Assembly: GCA_963701325.1 (NCBI GenBank)
Contig: OY969604.1
Location: 3,658,001-3,722,000 of the forward strand
Length of the DNA: 64,000 nucleotides
Reading direction: 5' to 3'
Source: Bog-756 sp963701325
GTDB taxonomy: Bacteria > Actinomycetota > Acidimicrobiia > Acidimicrobiales > RAAP-2
In this document: in pieces, positions 1 to 9,703 of the stretch
Layout of the letters: the number at the start of each line of letters is the position of its first letter
Numbering within the stretch: position 1 is the first letter of the stretch
The notes under the pieces: generated by a model
The model's database searches: none
What the model was told of the DNA's origin: nothing
What the model saw: the letters and a program-made list of their open reading frames with translations, nothing else
Position numbers and translations under genes: made by a program

Positions 1-33
1 AAGTGAACGTAACGTGACATTAAAGTGAACGTA
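1..33. repeat. Pair of 11-bp direct repeats before the first gene
   Basis: The 11-mer AAGTGAACGTA occurs at 1-11 and again at 23-33, a spacing of 22 bp or about two helical turns. It lies just before the start codon at 49. Such phased direct repeats often bind a regulator, but the window starts inside the region, so more copies could lie upstream. A binding role is inference. Confidence 0.4.
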
Positions 34-48
34 CGGTAAACTCCAGGT

Positions 49-249
49 ATGGCGCAGACTTCTCACAAGGCCCAGGGCTGGTACGGCGATCCCTTCCACC
101 TGCACAGTGCGAGATGGTTCTCGAACGGGAGCCCGACCGCACTCGTCCTCGACGACGGGGTCGAGTCCCAGGATCCGCCCCCGAGTACCTGGTACATCAC
201 CAACCTCCTCCCGGCTCCGCAGACCGAGGGTGGACTGATCCACGCCTGA
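49..249 (+). CDS. Small uncharacterised actinobacterial protein (66 aa)
   Basis: A 66-residue soluble protein with no signal peptide or membrane segment. The central part (about residues 11-45) has a GWYGDPF motif, a WFSNGSPTALV segment and an acidic VESQDPPP stretch. This resembles small actinobacterial proteins of unknown function that carry a DPFG...R(W/Y)FS.G.PT.LV pattern, loosely related to DUF2510. The match is from memory of the family, not a search. The gene stands alone, with direct repeats just upstream and about 370 bp of empty sequence downstream. No function can be assigned. Confidence 0.5.
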   Translation: MAQTSHKAQGWYGDPFHLHSARWFSNGSPTALVLDDGVESQDPPPSTWYITNLLPAPQTEGGLIHA

Positions 250-617
250 GCGGGTCCTGACCCCGATGGCAGTGACGGGTAACTGACCTCAGGCGGAGGG
301 CGGTCCGACCGGGGCGAAGGACACTGCCGATCGGTATCCGAACGACAACGGGTCTCGAGACGTGATGTCGTCGACGTGGAAGACGGCCCGGACGTCGTCC
401 TCCATCCGCTCGCCGAGACCTCCCGTCACGGAGTCGCTGATTCCATCCGGACTGAACTCGACTGCACCGCCGCACTTGGCGGAGGTGTTCCACGGAGCTT
501 CGAGAGACTCCAAGGAGCGGCCTGCCCCGTTCCCAGGATGGGCACAGGTGGACAGCAGAAGCTGACGTCTGCAGCACCGAAGAGACAGCACCCCATCCCC
601 CGAACAAGGAGCACGCC
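250..617. other. Intergenic region without a supported gene
   Basis: Only short overlapping open frames with no recognisable domain are present. The last bases hold the AAGGAG ribosome binding site (606-611) of the next gene. No terminator-like hairpin or RNA gene was recognised. Confidence 0.5.
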
Positions 618-1778
618 ATGAGCACCAACCACGACGAGACGGCGATGTCCGCATCCGCGTCCGACCCGTTCCCATCCGTGAGCCAGAAGCGTCGGCGTGG
701 TGTCCGAGTCACCACGGCAGCAGCCGTAGCTCTCGGGCTTGCGATCAGTGGCGGCGCCGTCGCCAATGCAGCAACGTCCACCTCGCCCTCCTCCTCGACA
801 GCCAGCGGAACCGCCCCAGCAGCAGGTGTTCCGCCCAACGGCGCCGGCAAGCCACCCTTCGGTGGCACGCCTCCTGCAGCCGTCGGCACGGTCAAGTCAC
901 TCGGTTCCGGCACCTTCACCCTCACCACGCCGAGCGGCACGACGGTCACGGTCGACGTGGACTCGTCGACGTCCTATCTCGACCCTGAGAAGTCCTCGCC
1001 GTCGATCGCGGATGTGACCGTCGGCGCTCACGTCGCAGTCTTCGGCACCGACACCGCCAACACCGTGAGCGCCACCAAGGTGGCCATCGGCGTTCCGCCC
1101 AACGGCGCTGGCAAGCCACCCTTCGGTGGCACGCCTCCTGCAGCCGTCGGCACGGTCAAGTCACTCGGTTCCGGCACCTTCACCCTCACCACGCCGAGCG
1201 GCACGACGGTCACGGTCGACGTGGACTCGTCGACGTCCTATCTCGACCCTGAGAAGTCCTCGCCGTCGATCGCGGATGTGACCGTCGGCGCTCACGTCGC
1301 AGTCTTCGGCACCGACACCGCCAACACCGTGAGCGCCACCAAGGTGGCCATCGGCGGTCCGCCCATGGGCGCCGGCGCCGGCGCCGGCAAGCCACCCTTC
1401 GGCGGCACGCCTCCTGCAGCCGTCGGCACGGTCAAGTCACTCGGTTCCGGCACCTTCACCCTCACCACGCCGAGCGGCACGACGGTCACGGTCCACGTGG
1501 ACTCGTCGACGTCCTACCTCGACCCGGAGAAGTCCTCACCGTCGATCGCGGATGTGACCGTGGGTGCCCACGTCGCAGTCTTCGGCACCGACACCGCCAA
1601 CACCGTGAGCGCCACCAAGGTGGCCATCGGCGGTCCGCCCATGGGCGCAGGCGGTCCGCCCAACGGTGCCCCGGGCCCCGGGGGCTTCGGTGGGCCTGGC
1701 CCGTGGAGCGGCAGCATGAGCGGCACCTCGCCATCCGGCAGCACGAGCAGCTCGGCGTCGGGCAGCTCGACGTCCTGA
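618..1778 (+). CDS. Secreted protein with three near-identical DUF5666-like repeats
   Basis: A 386-residue protein. Residues 1-25 are polar and end in QKRRRG. A hydrophobic signal segment follows (about 31-50, ending in a VANAA-type cleavage site), then a Ser/Thr-rich linker. Three tandem copies of an 88-92 residue unit make up the body, each a Gly/Pro-rich PPFGGTPP segment followed by a beta-rich module (VGTVKSLGSGTFTLTTPSG) that resembles DUF5666. The C-terminus is Gly/Pro then Ser-rich. AAGGAG lies 6 bp before the ATG. No membrane anchor or sortase motif is seen, so the product is probably exported to the surface or medium. Function is unknown. Confidence 0.75.
   Translation: MSTNHDETAMSASASDPFPSVSQKRRRGVRVTTAAAVALGLAISGGAVANAATSTSPSSSTASGTAPAAGVPPNGAGKPPFGGTPPAAVGTVKSLGSGTFTLTTPSGTTVTVDVDSSTSYLDPEKSSPSIADVTVGAHVAVFGTDTANTVSATKVAIGVPPNGAGKPPFGGTPPAAVGTVKSLGSGTFTLTTPSGTTVTVDVDSSTSYLDPEKSSPSIADVTVGAHVAVFGTDTANTVSATKVAIGGPPMGAGAGAGKPPFGGTPPAAVGTVKSLGSGTFTLTTPSGTTVTVHVDSSTSYLDPEKSSPSIADVTVGAHVAVFGTDTANTVSATKVAIGGPPMGAGGPPNGAPGPGGFGGPGPWSGSMSGTSPSGSTSSSASGSSTS
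847..1640 (+). repeat. Tandem coding repeat, three units of 264-276 bp
   Basis: Units begin near 847, 1111 and 1387. Units 1 and 2 look identical over about 240 bp. Unit 3 differs at a few positions (for example GTCCAC for GTCGAC) and is preceded by a 12-bp GGCGCC-type insertion that lengthens the second spacing to 276 bp. Near-identity at silent sites points to recent duplication or gene conversion. Confidence 0.9.
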
Positions 1779-1839
1779 CCCTGGGAAGCACCTCCGGCAG
1801 AAGGTTCCCTGGAAACCGGCCGGAGTCCCCACGAGGTCC

Positions 1840-1878
1840 GGGTGTCCCGGCACACCGCCCCGGTGTGCCGGGACACCC
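1840..1878 (+). terminator. Perfect 17-bp stem-loop after the repeat protein gene
   Basis: Arms 1840-1856 (GGGTGTCCCGGCACACC) and 1862-1878 are exact reverse complements around a 5-base loop. The hairpin lies about 60 bp after the stop codon at 1778. No T-run follows, so it is either a GC-type terminator or a palindromic operator. Confidence 0.6.
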
Positions 1879-1930
1879 CCGTGTCCGCTCCGCGACGACA
1901 CCGCCCTCCCCGACACGCCATCCTGGGTGG

Positions 1931-2227
1931 ATGCTCCATGCGTGCGCCCTCTCGCTCGACCTGCGGATTCCCTCGGCACGCTCCCTCAAGGAGAAGCGAG
2001 CCGTCGTCAGGCATCTCGTCGACGGATGCCGGTCGAGGTTCGGGGTGGCCGCTGCAGAGGTGGGATTTCAGGATCAGTGGCAGCACGCCGAGCTCGGATT
2101 CGCCGCGGTCTCCGGTGAGCACGGGCAGGTGGGGGCACTCCTGGATTCGGTAGAGCGGTACGTCTGGTCGCACCCGGAGGTCGAAGTACTCGACGCCACC
2201 CGCGCGTGGCTGGAGACCGACGCGTAG
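1931..2227 (+). CDS. DUF503 (YlxP-like) family protein
   Basis: A 98-residue protein matching DUF503 along its length. It has an N-terminal beta strand (CALSLDLRIP), the family's SLKEKR motif at about residues 17-22, then an alpha-beta fold containing a VGFQDQW segment. The family usually sits near infB/rbfA and has no firm biochemical role; that context is absent here. The ATG at 1931 is chosen because it puts the first strand at the N-terminus as in the family. Open sequence continues upstream through the hairpin but shows no homology. Confidence 0.75.
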   Translation: MLHACALSLDLRIPSARSLKEKRAVVRHLVDGCRSRFGVAAAEVGFQDQWQHAELGFAAVSGEHGQVGALLDSVERYVWSHPEVEVLDATRAWLETDA

Positions 2228-2264
2228 TCCGACAGGCCGACAGCTGTGCCGTAGCCTCGGAGGA

Positions 2265-3068
2265 ATGACCGTGCTCCCCGGACTTCTGGTCGACCTCGAC
2301 GCCGAGTACGAAGATCTCCGAGGTCTGGTCTCGGGGCTCGCTGACGACTCGCCGGGCTGGGATCTGCCCACTCCGGCCGACGGATGGGCGGTCCGTGACC
2401 AGATCAGCCATCTGGCCTATTTCGACGACGCCGGCCGCATGGCCGTGGTCGAGCCGGATGCCTTCGCACGCACCGCCGAGGTGCTAATGGCCAGCACCGA
2501 CGACCCGATGGAGGTCCATCTGCCCCGGGGCCGGGCCCTCGGAGGTGACGCGCTACTGGCCTGGTGGGAGGGAGCCCACCAGGGGATGATGGCGGCCTTT
2601 GCCGGTGCCGACCCGTCGGTCCGCGTTCCCTGGTACGGACCGCCGATGAGCGTCCCCTCGTTCATCTCGGCACGACTGATGGAGACCTGGGCCCACGGCC
2701 AGGACGTGGCCGATGCCTTGGGATCGGTGCGAACGCCGACCGACCGCCTCCGGCACATCGCCCACGTCGGCGTGCGGGCACGGCCGTTCTCGTACCTCGT
2801 CCACGACAGACATGCGCCGCCCGACCGGATCGAGGTGGTCCTGGCGGCGCCGTCCGGCGAGGCGTGGCGGTGGGAGATCGGGGAGAGCGGCGGCACCGCC
2901 CCGGTCTCGACCATCGAGGGCCCAGCACTCGATTTCTGCCTCGTGGTCACCCAACGGCGCAACATCGCCGACACCGGCCTCGTGGTGTCCGGCGAGGCTG
3001 CCCGGGAGTGGATGGCGATCGCCCAGGCCTTCGCCGGTCCACCGGGTCCCGGGCGCCCGCCCGCCTGA
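2265..3068 (+). CDS. TIGR03084-type DinB-like protein (maleylpyruvate isomerase N-terminal fold)
   Basis: A 267-residue cytosolic protein. The N-terminal half is a four-helix DinB-like domain with the usual metal-site histidines in WAVRDQISHLAYFD (about residue 50) and TWAHGQDVADALG (about residue 145). The C-terminal half resembles the SCP2/wHTH-like tail of the actinobacterial TIGR03084 family. Members are thought to be thiol-dependent, possibly mycothiol-linked, transferases or isomerases, but substrates are unknown. It is followed by a convergent threonine aldolase gene 16 bp away. Confidence 0.75.
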   Translation: MTVLPGLLVDLDAEYEDLRGLVSGLADDSPGWDLPTPADGWAVRDQISHLAYFDDAGRMAVVEPDAFARTAEVLMASTDDPMEVHLPRGRALGGDALLAWWEGAHQGMMAAFAGADPSVRVPWYGPPMSVPSFISARLMETWAHGQDVADALGSVRTPTDRLRHIAHVGVRARPFSYLVHDRHAPPDRIEVVLAAPSGEAWRWEIGESGGTAPVSTIEGPALDFCLVVTQRRNIADTGLVVSGEAAREWMAIAQAFAGPPGPGRPPA

Positions 3069-3084
3069 CCGGGCAGACAGCACC

Positions 3085-4143
3085 CTACGCGTGCTGCGCC
3101 ACCGCGTCGGCAATGCCGCTCACGAATCCGTCAACATCGGCAGGTGTGGTGTCGAACGACGTCATCCACCGCACGACGCCGGTTGCCTCGTCCCAGACGT
3201 AGAACGGGAATTGTGCCTGGAGCTCCTCGATGACCGATCGGGGGAGCCGGGCGAACACGCCGTTGGCCTGGACGGGGTGGGTCAGCACCACCCCCGGCAC
3301 CGCACCGGCGCCGTCTGCCAGCCTCCGGGCCATGGCGTTGGCGTGTTCGGCGTTCCGAAGCCAGAGGTCGTCGGCAAGCAGGGCCACGAACTGGGCGGCC
3401 ACGAAGCGCATCTTGGACGCCAGCTGCATCGACTGCTTGCGGATGAAACGAAGACCGGTGGCGGCGTCCGGCCGGAAGGTGATCACCGCCTCGGCCCCGA
3501 GCGCGCCGTTCTTCGTCCCGCCGAAGGAGAGGACGTCGACGCCGGCTGCCGCGCCGAAGGCGCCGAGGTCGACGCCGAGGAACGCAGCAGCATTGGCGAG
3601 CCGGGCCCCGTCGAGATGGAGCAGCATCTCGCGCGCATGGGCCCACCTGGCCAGTGCGGCGATCTCGTCGACCGTATAGCAGGTGCCGACCTCGGTCGAC
3701 TGGGTGATCGAGACCACACGCGGCTGCACACGGTGTTCGTCACCGGCGCCGCCGGTGGCCGTTGCGGCCAGGTCCGGGGTCAGCTTGCCGTCCGGGGTAT
3801 CCACGGTCAGCAGCTTCGAGCCGAGGAACCGCTCTGGGGCGCCGCACTCGTCCACGCTGATGTGCGCACCGGACGCGCAGATCACCGCCTCGTACGGGCG
3901 GAGGAGCGATTGCATCCCCACGACGTTGGCGCCGGTGCCGTTGAACGTGAAGTACACCTCGGCCTCCGCCCCGAAATGGCGCCGGAAGAGCTCGAGTGCG
4001 TCCTGCGTCGTTGCATCGGCGCCGTACGAGGGGGAGTGGCCCTCGTTCGCCCGCGCGATGGCGGCCAACACGTCGGGGTGGACGCCTGCCCAGTTGTCGC
4101 TGGCGAAGGCGCGGTGAGAACGTGACGTCGGGCTCGGGCTCAC
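3085..4143 (-). CDS. ltaE: Low-specificity L-threonine aldolase (PLP-dependent)
   Basis: A 352-residue fold-type I PLP enzyme of the threonine aldolase / beta-eliminating lyase family, which cleaves L-threonine or allo-threonine to glycine and acetaldehyde. The N-terminal segment FASDNWAGVHP and the YGAD motif match the family start. The PLP lysine is in SFGGTKNGALG (about residue 205), and the H-D pair of the cofactor pocket is in LLHLDGARLANA. Length is normal. The start is GTG. It lies 12 bp downstream of ettA on the same strand and may be co-transcribed with it. Confidence 0.85.
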   Translation of the reverse strand: MSPSPTSRSHRAFASDNWAGVHPDVLAAIARANEGHSPSYGADATTQDALELFRRHFGAEAEVYFTFNGTGANVVGMQSLLRPYEAVICASGAHISVDECGAPERFLGSKLLTVDTPDGKLTPDLAATATGGAGDEHRVQPRVVSITQSTEVGTCYTVDEIAALARWAHAREMLLHLDGARLANAAAFLGVDLGAFGAAAGVDVLSFGGTKNGALGAEAVITFRPDAATGLRFIRKQSMQLASKMRFVAAQFVALLADDLWLRNAEHANAMARRLADGAGAVPGVVLTHPVQANGVFARLPRSVIEELQAQFPFYVWDEATGVVRWMTSFDTTPADVDGFVSGIADAVAQHA

Positions 4144-4155
4144 TGCTCGTGCTCC

Positions 4156-5835
<1,680 letters not shown>

Positions 5836-5928
5836 GCCCCCAGTGTTGCAGCCCCGGGGAGGGAGACGGACCCGGAGAGACGTGGCGACGCCATTCACCA
5901 GCCGATCGGGGGTGGGTAGCCTGAGAGC

Positions 5929-6930
5929 GTGACCACCACGCCCTCCAAGCCGGAACAGGGCAGCGTGGTGCTCCCCGAAGGGTCGCCCGGCGACGGGTCG
6001 CGAGACGAACCGAGTGACAGTGAACCCGGGCCCACGGGTCGCTCGACCCGGAGGGAGGTCGTGGCCGGCCAGTTCCGTCGCCTGGTCGCCGCCATCCGCA
6101 ACGGGGACGACCAGACGGTCGAGAGCGCGCTGGTCACGCTCAGCCAGCGAAGCCGATGGCTGGCGCCCCTGGCGCTCGTCGTCGGGGGTCTCCTCATGCT
6201 CTTCCAGGGGGTCAAGCTCCTGGTGACCAACTGGCGGCTGACCCTCATTCAGATCCTGCCGGCCATGTGGATCTGGGTCGCGATGCTCGACCTCAAGATC
6301 CACGTCCTCCACGGCAAGGCATTCCGGGAGTGGCGTGGGCCTTTGGTGATCGTCCTGGTGCTGGCGGCCGCAACCGTGACCGCGGCGAGCTTCTACCTCA
6401 ACGCGGTCTTCGCCTTTTCAGTCGCCCAGTCCGGACCGCCCGAAATCGCTCCGGCCTTCGTGCGGGCGAGGACTCACCGCTGGACGATCCTCAGGGCGGG
6501 CTTCGCGGTTGGACTGCTCCTCGGGTTTTCCGCGTTCGTCGTGGACCGGTGGGGGAAGGCCTGGTTCGGGCTCAGCCTCGGCATCGTGGTGGGCATCATG
6601 ATGCTGGCCTATGTGGCCGTCCCCGCCCGCCTGCTCGGGATCCGACAGGAGACCTCGACCCGGGACAAGCTCACCGCGTCGGCCGTGGGGGGTGCGATCG
6701 GGGCCGTGGTCTGCTCGCCGCCGTACGCGCTGGGGCGGGTGGCGATCCTTATGCTGGGCTCACACGTGTTCCGGTACCTCGGAGTCCTCCTCCTCATCGT
6801 CGCCATTGTTTTGCAGACCGGTGCGACGAGCGCGGTGAAGGCGGTCAAGCTCAGTGCCAAACTCGTCACCGGGTCCGTTCCCGATGCCGAAGCGTCCGCC
6901 GCACTGGCCACACCAGGACCGGGAGTCTGA
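5929..6930 (+). CDS. Uncharacterised polytopic membrane protein
   Basis: A 333-residue protein with a charged, Pro/Ser-rich cytosolic N-terminus (1-75), then about six to seven hydrophobic segments (about 77-95, 101-118, 133-160, 185-203, 212-232, 250-275, 285-305). Two short loops between segments are basic. It starts with GTG, divergent from ettA with 93 bp between. The full-length coding pattern supports a real gene. I do not recognise a family, and no catalytic motif stands out. Confidence 0.65.
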   Translation: MTTTPSKPEQGSVVLPEGSPGDGSRDEPSDSEPGPTGRSTRREVVAGQFRRLVAAIRNGDDQTVESALVTLSQRSRWLAPLALVVGGLLMLFQGVKLLVTNWRLTLIQILPAMWIWVAMLDLKIHVLHGKAFREWRGPLVIVLVLAAATVTAASFYLNAVFAFSVAQSGPPEIAPAFVRARTHRWTILRAGFAVGLLLGFSAFVVDRWGKAWFGLSLGIVVGIMMLAYVAVPARLLGIRQETSTRDKLTASAVGGAIGAVVCSPPYALGRVAILMLGSHVFRYLGVLLLIVAIVLQTGATSAVKAVKLSAKLVTGSVPDAEASAALATPGPGV

Positions 6931-7628
6931 GCGCCGGAGGCTGGTGGACCGGGCCAGCCATTCGACCCGTCCCGGACCGGTGGCGGTTTCAGTGTCGAAT
7001 GCGCCTCGTGACGTGATCGCCACACTGCGTCACGGTGAACCGCACCGCTGATCGCGGCGACGTCGACGCTGATCCTGCGTCCATCGGGGGACCGCTCGGT
7101 GCCCCAGCTGGAGCGGTGCCGAGAGGATCGTCCGGATCCAGCTGCCTCCCGGCACGATGCTGTGTTCGATCGGGTGGAGGAGAACCCCTTGTCGGAGAAG
7201 GAAAATCTCCGTAGCTTCCCGCCCGGGCCCAGCGCAGATTCGGCCCGGATGCCCTCAGCAAGGTTGCCAGCAATCCCCGTGGGGTCGAATCGGTGATGGC
7301 GGAGTTGGTACGGGTGGTGGCAGACGAGATCGAACCCATCGAGTCGGTGCACCCGAGCACGTGGGAGTTGTACCGGTCGCTCAGCCGTCGCCCGTCGACA
7401 AACTCATGAGCGCCGGGTGCTACTCGGTGCGGGCCTAGTTGTTCCACCCGTGTCCGTGCCGGTCCGCGGCAGCAATTTCGCCGCACGTGGCGATTCAGTC
7501 GGGCGGACGGTCGTCAGCGGGCCTCGACTGGCGGCTTTCTCCCTGGTCAGGAGCGAACCGGCAGTCGTCGAGAGTATGAGATTCCGCACATTCCGAGTGA
7601 AGGCAGTAGGTCGTGGTATCATGACACT
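6931..7628. other. Long intergenic region, no convincing gene
   Basis: About 700 bp with only short or overlapping frames. A 37-codon frame at 7296-7409 (starting MAELVRVVADEIEPI) has plausible composition and could be a gene fragment, but nothing confirms it. The right end is less GC-rich and leads into the antitoxin gene. It may be the scar of a lost gene next to the toxin-antitoxin pair. Confidence 0.4.
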
Positions 7629-7838
7629 ATGACGAAGAACATCACGGTGCGCCTTCCTGACGAGTTGGCAGCCGACGCCGAGGCATTAGCCCGAGTCGAG
7701 GGCACGAGCCTGAACGAGACAGTTAAGCGATCCCTTCTCGAGGCTGTGGAACGCCGTCGGAAAAGCCCTCAGTTCAAAGCCAGGCTGACCGAGATCATTG
7801 AGGAGGACCGCGAGCTCCTCGAGCGCTTGGCGAGGTGA
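7629..7838 (+). CDS. Ribbon-helix-helix antitoxin
   Basis: A 69-residue DNA-binding antitoxin. The N-terminal strand ITVRLPDELAADAEALA followed by a helix with GTSLNETVKRSL is the typical ribbon-helix-helix fold that dimerises on a palindromic operator. The charged C-terminal half (KARLTEIIEEDRELLERL) would bind and neutralise the toxin. Its TGA overlaps the GTG of the following Doc gene by 4 bp, the normal arrangement for a toxin-antitoxin operon, and the protein probably autoregulates the pair. The upstream sequence has a small TCATGA palindrome that could be part of the operator. Confidence 0.85.
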   Translation: MTKNITVRLPDELAADAEALARVEGTSLNETVKRSLLEAVERRRKSPQFKARLTEIIEEDRELLERLAR

Positions 7839-8244
7839 GCGTCGAATACCCGGACCTTTCCGACTACCTCGCTGTCGCCGCGGCAGTCACCGGCATCGAA
7901 CCCGAGGTCCTCCTTGAGAGCACGAAACTGGATCTGGCTGACTCCGCACTGCGCGCCCCAGCTGGAAGCTGGGGTGTCGAAGACTTCTATCAGACTTCGT
8001 CAACAAGGCGGCAGTTCTCCTTGTCCGTCTGGCAAAGAACCATCCACTTCTCGACGGCAATAAGCGAGCGGCCTGGGTGACCCTGCGTCTCTTCATCCAG
8101 ATGAACGAATGGACGTGGAACAAGTATCCAGCGGTCGATGAAGCCGAACAAGCGGTTCTCGCCGTCGCCTCTGGCGACTGGGACATTGAACAGACGACGG
8201 CTTGGCTTCGTCCATTGCTTGCGGAGCCGCCGGTGTCCCGTTGA
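7835..8244 (+). pseudogene. doc: Doc/Fic-type toxin gene with a one-base frameshift
   Basis: The first about 50 codons read in one frame up to ...GVEDFY. The rest of the Doc domain continues in the next frame (DFVNKAAVLLVRLAKN), including the Fic core HPLLDGNKR at about 8040-8066. The break is at 7991-7992, where TATCAGAC lacks one base of an expected FYPDFVNK. With that base restored the protein would be about 136 aa, normal for Doc, which phosphorylates EF-Tu. The antitoxin partner upstream is intact. The break is either a true inactivating mutation or a sequencing/assembly error. Confidence 0.8.
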
Positions 8245-8279
8245 TTTGCTGCGCCCGGCCCCTTCGTCCTCTGGCTCGG

Positions 8280-9314
8280 CTACAGCGCCAGCTCTGCGAT
8301 CAACTGCAGCGTCTTGACGTCCCCCGAGACGAGCAGTGTGGTGGCGATCGATTCGCGCCACCGTTCGATGTCGTCCCGGATCTTCTCCTTGGGACCGATG
8401 AGGGCGGTGTCCTCGATGAGCTTGGTCGGGACGGCCGCGGCCGCCTCGTCCTTGCGCCCTTCGAGATAGAGCTCCTGGATCTTGGTCGCCTCGGCCTCGT
8501 AGCCCATGCGGGCGAAGACATCGAAGTGGAAGTTCATTGACTTCGCTCCCATACCTCCGATGTAGAGGGCGAGGTATGGGCGCATGCTGTCCGCGGCCGC
8601 CTCGATGTCGTCTGAAAGCAAGGTGGCAGCGAAGGCGATGACCTCGAAGTCGTCGCGCGTGTGGCGCGCACCAGGCCGTGCGAAGCCTTCGGCCAGCGAC
8701 GGCTCGTAGGCCATGACCGCGCTCGGCGAGAAGAAGATCGGGAACCAGCCCTCGGCGATCTCGGCGGCCAGGGCGATGTTCTTGGGGCCCTCGGCACCGA
8801 GGACAATGGGGATCTCGGTACGCAGCGGGTGCACGATCGACTTGAGTGGCTTGCCCAACCCCAGGCCACCCGGGTAGGGGAGCGGGTAGTGGGGCCCGTC
8901 ACTCGAGACGGGCTGCTCCCGAGTCACCACTTGGCGCACGATGCCCACGTACTCCCGCGTCCGTGCGAGTGGCTTCTCGAACGACTGCCCGTACCAACCC
9001 TCGACCACTTGCGGGCCGGAGACACCCAGCCCGAGAACGAAGCGACCACCTGACAGATGGTCCATGGTCATTGCGGCCATTCCCATGGCCGTCGGCGTCC
9101 GGGCGGAGAGCTGGCAGAGGGCGGTGCCGAGCCGGACCCGCTCGGTCCGCGAGCCCCACCAGGCGAGCGGCGTGAGCGCGTCTGACCCGTAGGCCTCGGC
9201 CGTCCAGATCGAGTCGTAGCCGAGGCGCTCGGCCTCGGCTACGAGCGCGGGTGCGTTGGCGGGCGGGCCCGATCCCCAGTAGCCAAGCTGCAGTCCGATC
9301 TTGAGGTCGTTCAT
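8280..9314 (-). CDS. LLM-class F420-dependent oxidoreductase, Rv3520c-like
   Basis: A 344-residue luciferase-like TIM-barrel protein. The N-terminus (IGLQLGYWGSGPPAN), the SIWTAEAYGSDALTPLAW segment and GRFVLGLGVSGPQVVEGWYG agree with the Rv3520c-type F420 family. Rv3520c lies in the cholesterol regulon of M. tuberculosis, and here the gene is next to a CYP125/igr cluster, so a role in sterol catabolism using reduced F420 is likely but unproven. It is transcribed leftward, behind a 389-bp region with two palindromes. A cofC-like F420 gene lies later in the window. Confidence 0.85.
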   Translation of the reverse strand: MNDLKIGLQLGYWGSGPPANAPALVAEAERLGYDSIWTAEAYGSDALTPLAWWGSRTERVRLGTALCQLSARTPTAMGMAAMTMDHLSGGRFVLGLGVSGPQVVEGWYGQSFEKPLARTREYVGIVRQVVTREQPVSSDGPHYPLPYPGGLGLGKPLKSIVHPLRTEIPIVLGAEGPKNIALAAEIAEGWFPIFFSPSAVMAYEPSLAEGFARPGARHTRDDFEVIAFAATLLSDDIEAAADSMRPYLALYIGGMGAKSMNFHFDVFARMGYEAEATKIQELYLEGRKDEAAAAVPTKLIEDTALIGPKEKIRDDIERWRESIATTLLVSGDVKTLQLIAELAL

Positions 9315-9703
9315 TGTTCCTCCCTGGCGCGTGATGCCACGACCCTAGCGTCGAGGTGGCATCGGCTCGGGTGGGGGAGTGGGCTGCTGACGCCGATTTC
9401 GCTATTGATATTTTCGGTGCTCAGCGGCTTTGAAGGCTCCATGCTTCTGACGATGCCGGGCGCCTGGCCAGTGGCAGCAACGGCAGGTATATGCCCTAGA
9501 CCAAATTGCAGAAATTCCTGTTCAACAGGCGGTCAGTGCCGGATGAACCGACAAGTAGTTACCGGACGGTAAGGTGCTCACCTGGCGGCCCCGTTGAGCA
9601 ACGGTTCCGCCACCGGCTGCTCCGGGGCCGCCACTCAAAGCGCTGATTGATCGGCGGGTCGCCGGCCGCAAGAGCGCTCCCGTTTGCCTAAGCGCCGAGG
9701 GCG
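9315..9703. other. Intergenic region with two short palindromes
   Basis: No gene is supported. The stretch is locally less GC-rich (9400-9560) and probably carries the promoter of the leftward LLM gene. Palindromes CCTGTTCAACAGG (9517-9529) and TTACCGGACGGTAA (9559-9572) are its only clear structure. Confidence 0.5.
9559..9572. promoter_or_regulatory. 14-bp palindrome, possible TetR-type operator
   Basis: TTACCG-GA-CGGTAA is an exact inverted repeat. A second exact inverted repeat, CCTGTT-C-AACAGG, lies at 9517-9529. Both are upstream of the LLM gene ending at 9314 and downstream of the LLM gene at 9704. Size and symmetry fit a dimeric repressor site, but neither matches the KstR-like boxes of the neighbouring promoters. 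Confidence 0.35.

Noticed and set aside
847..1640. Large tandem repeats as a possible assembly artefact or CRISPR
   Set aside because: The repeats keep one open frame, unit 3 carries several point differences and an insertion, and the unit is a plausible protein domain. An assembly artefact in copy number cannot be fully excluded.
5836..6312. Upstream extension of ettA giving a 718-residue protein
   Set aside because: The extension runs through the divergent membrane protein gene and has no homology; the family N-terminus begins at 5835.
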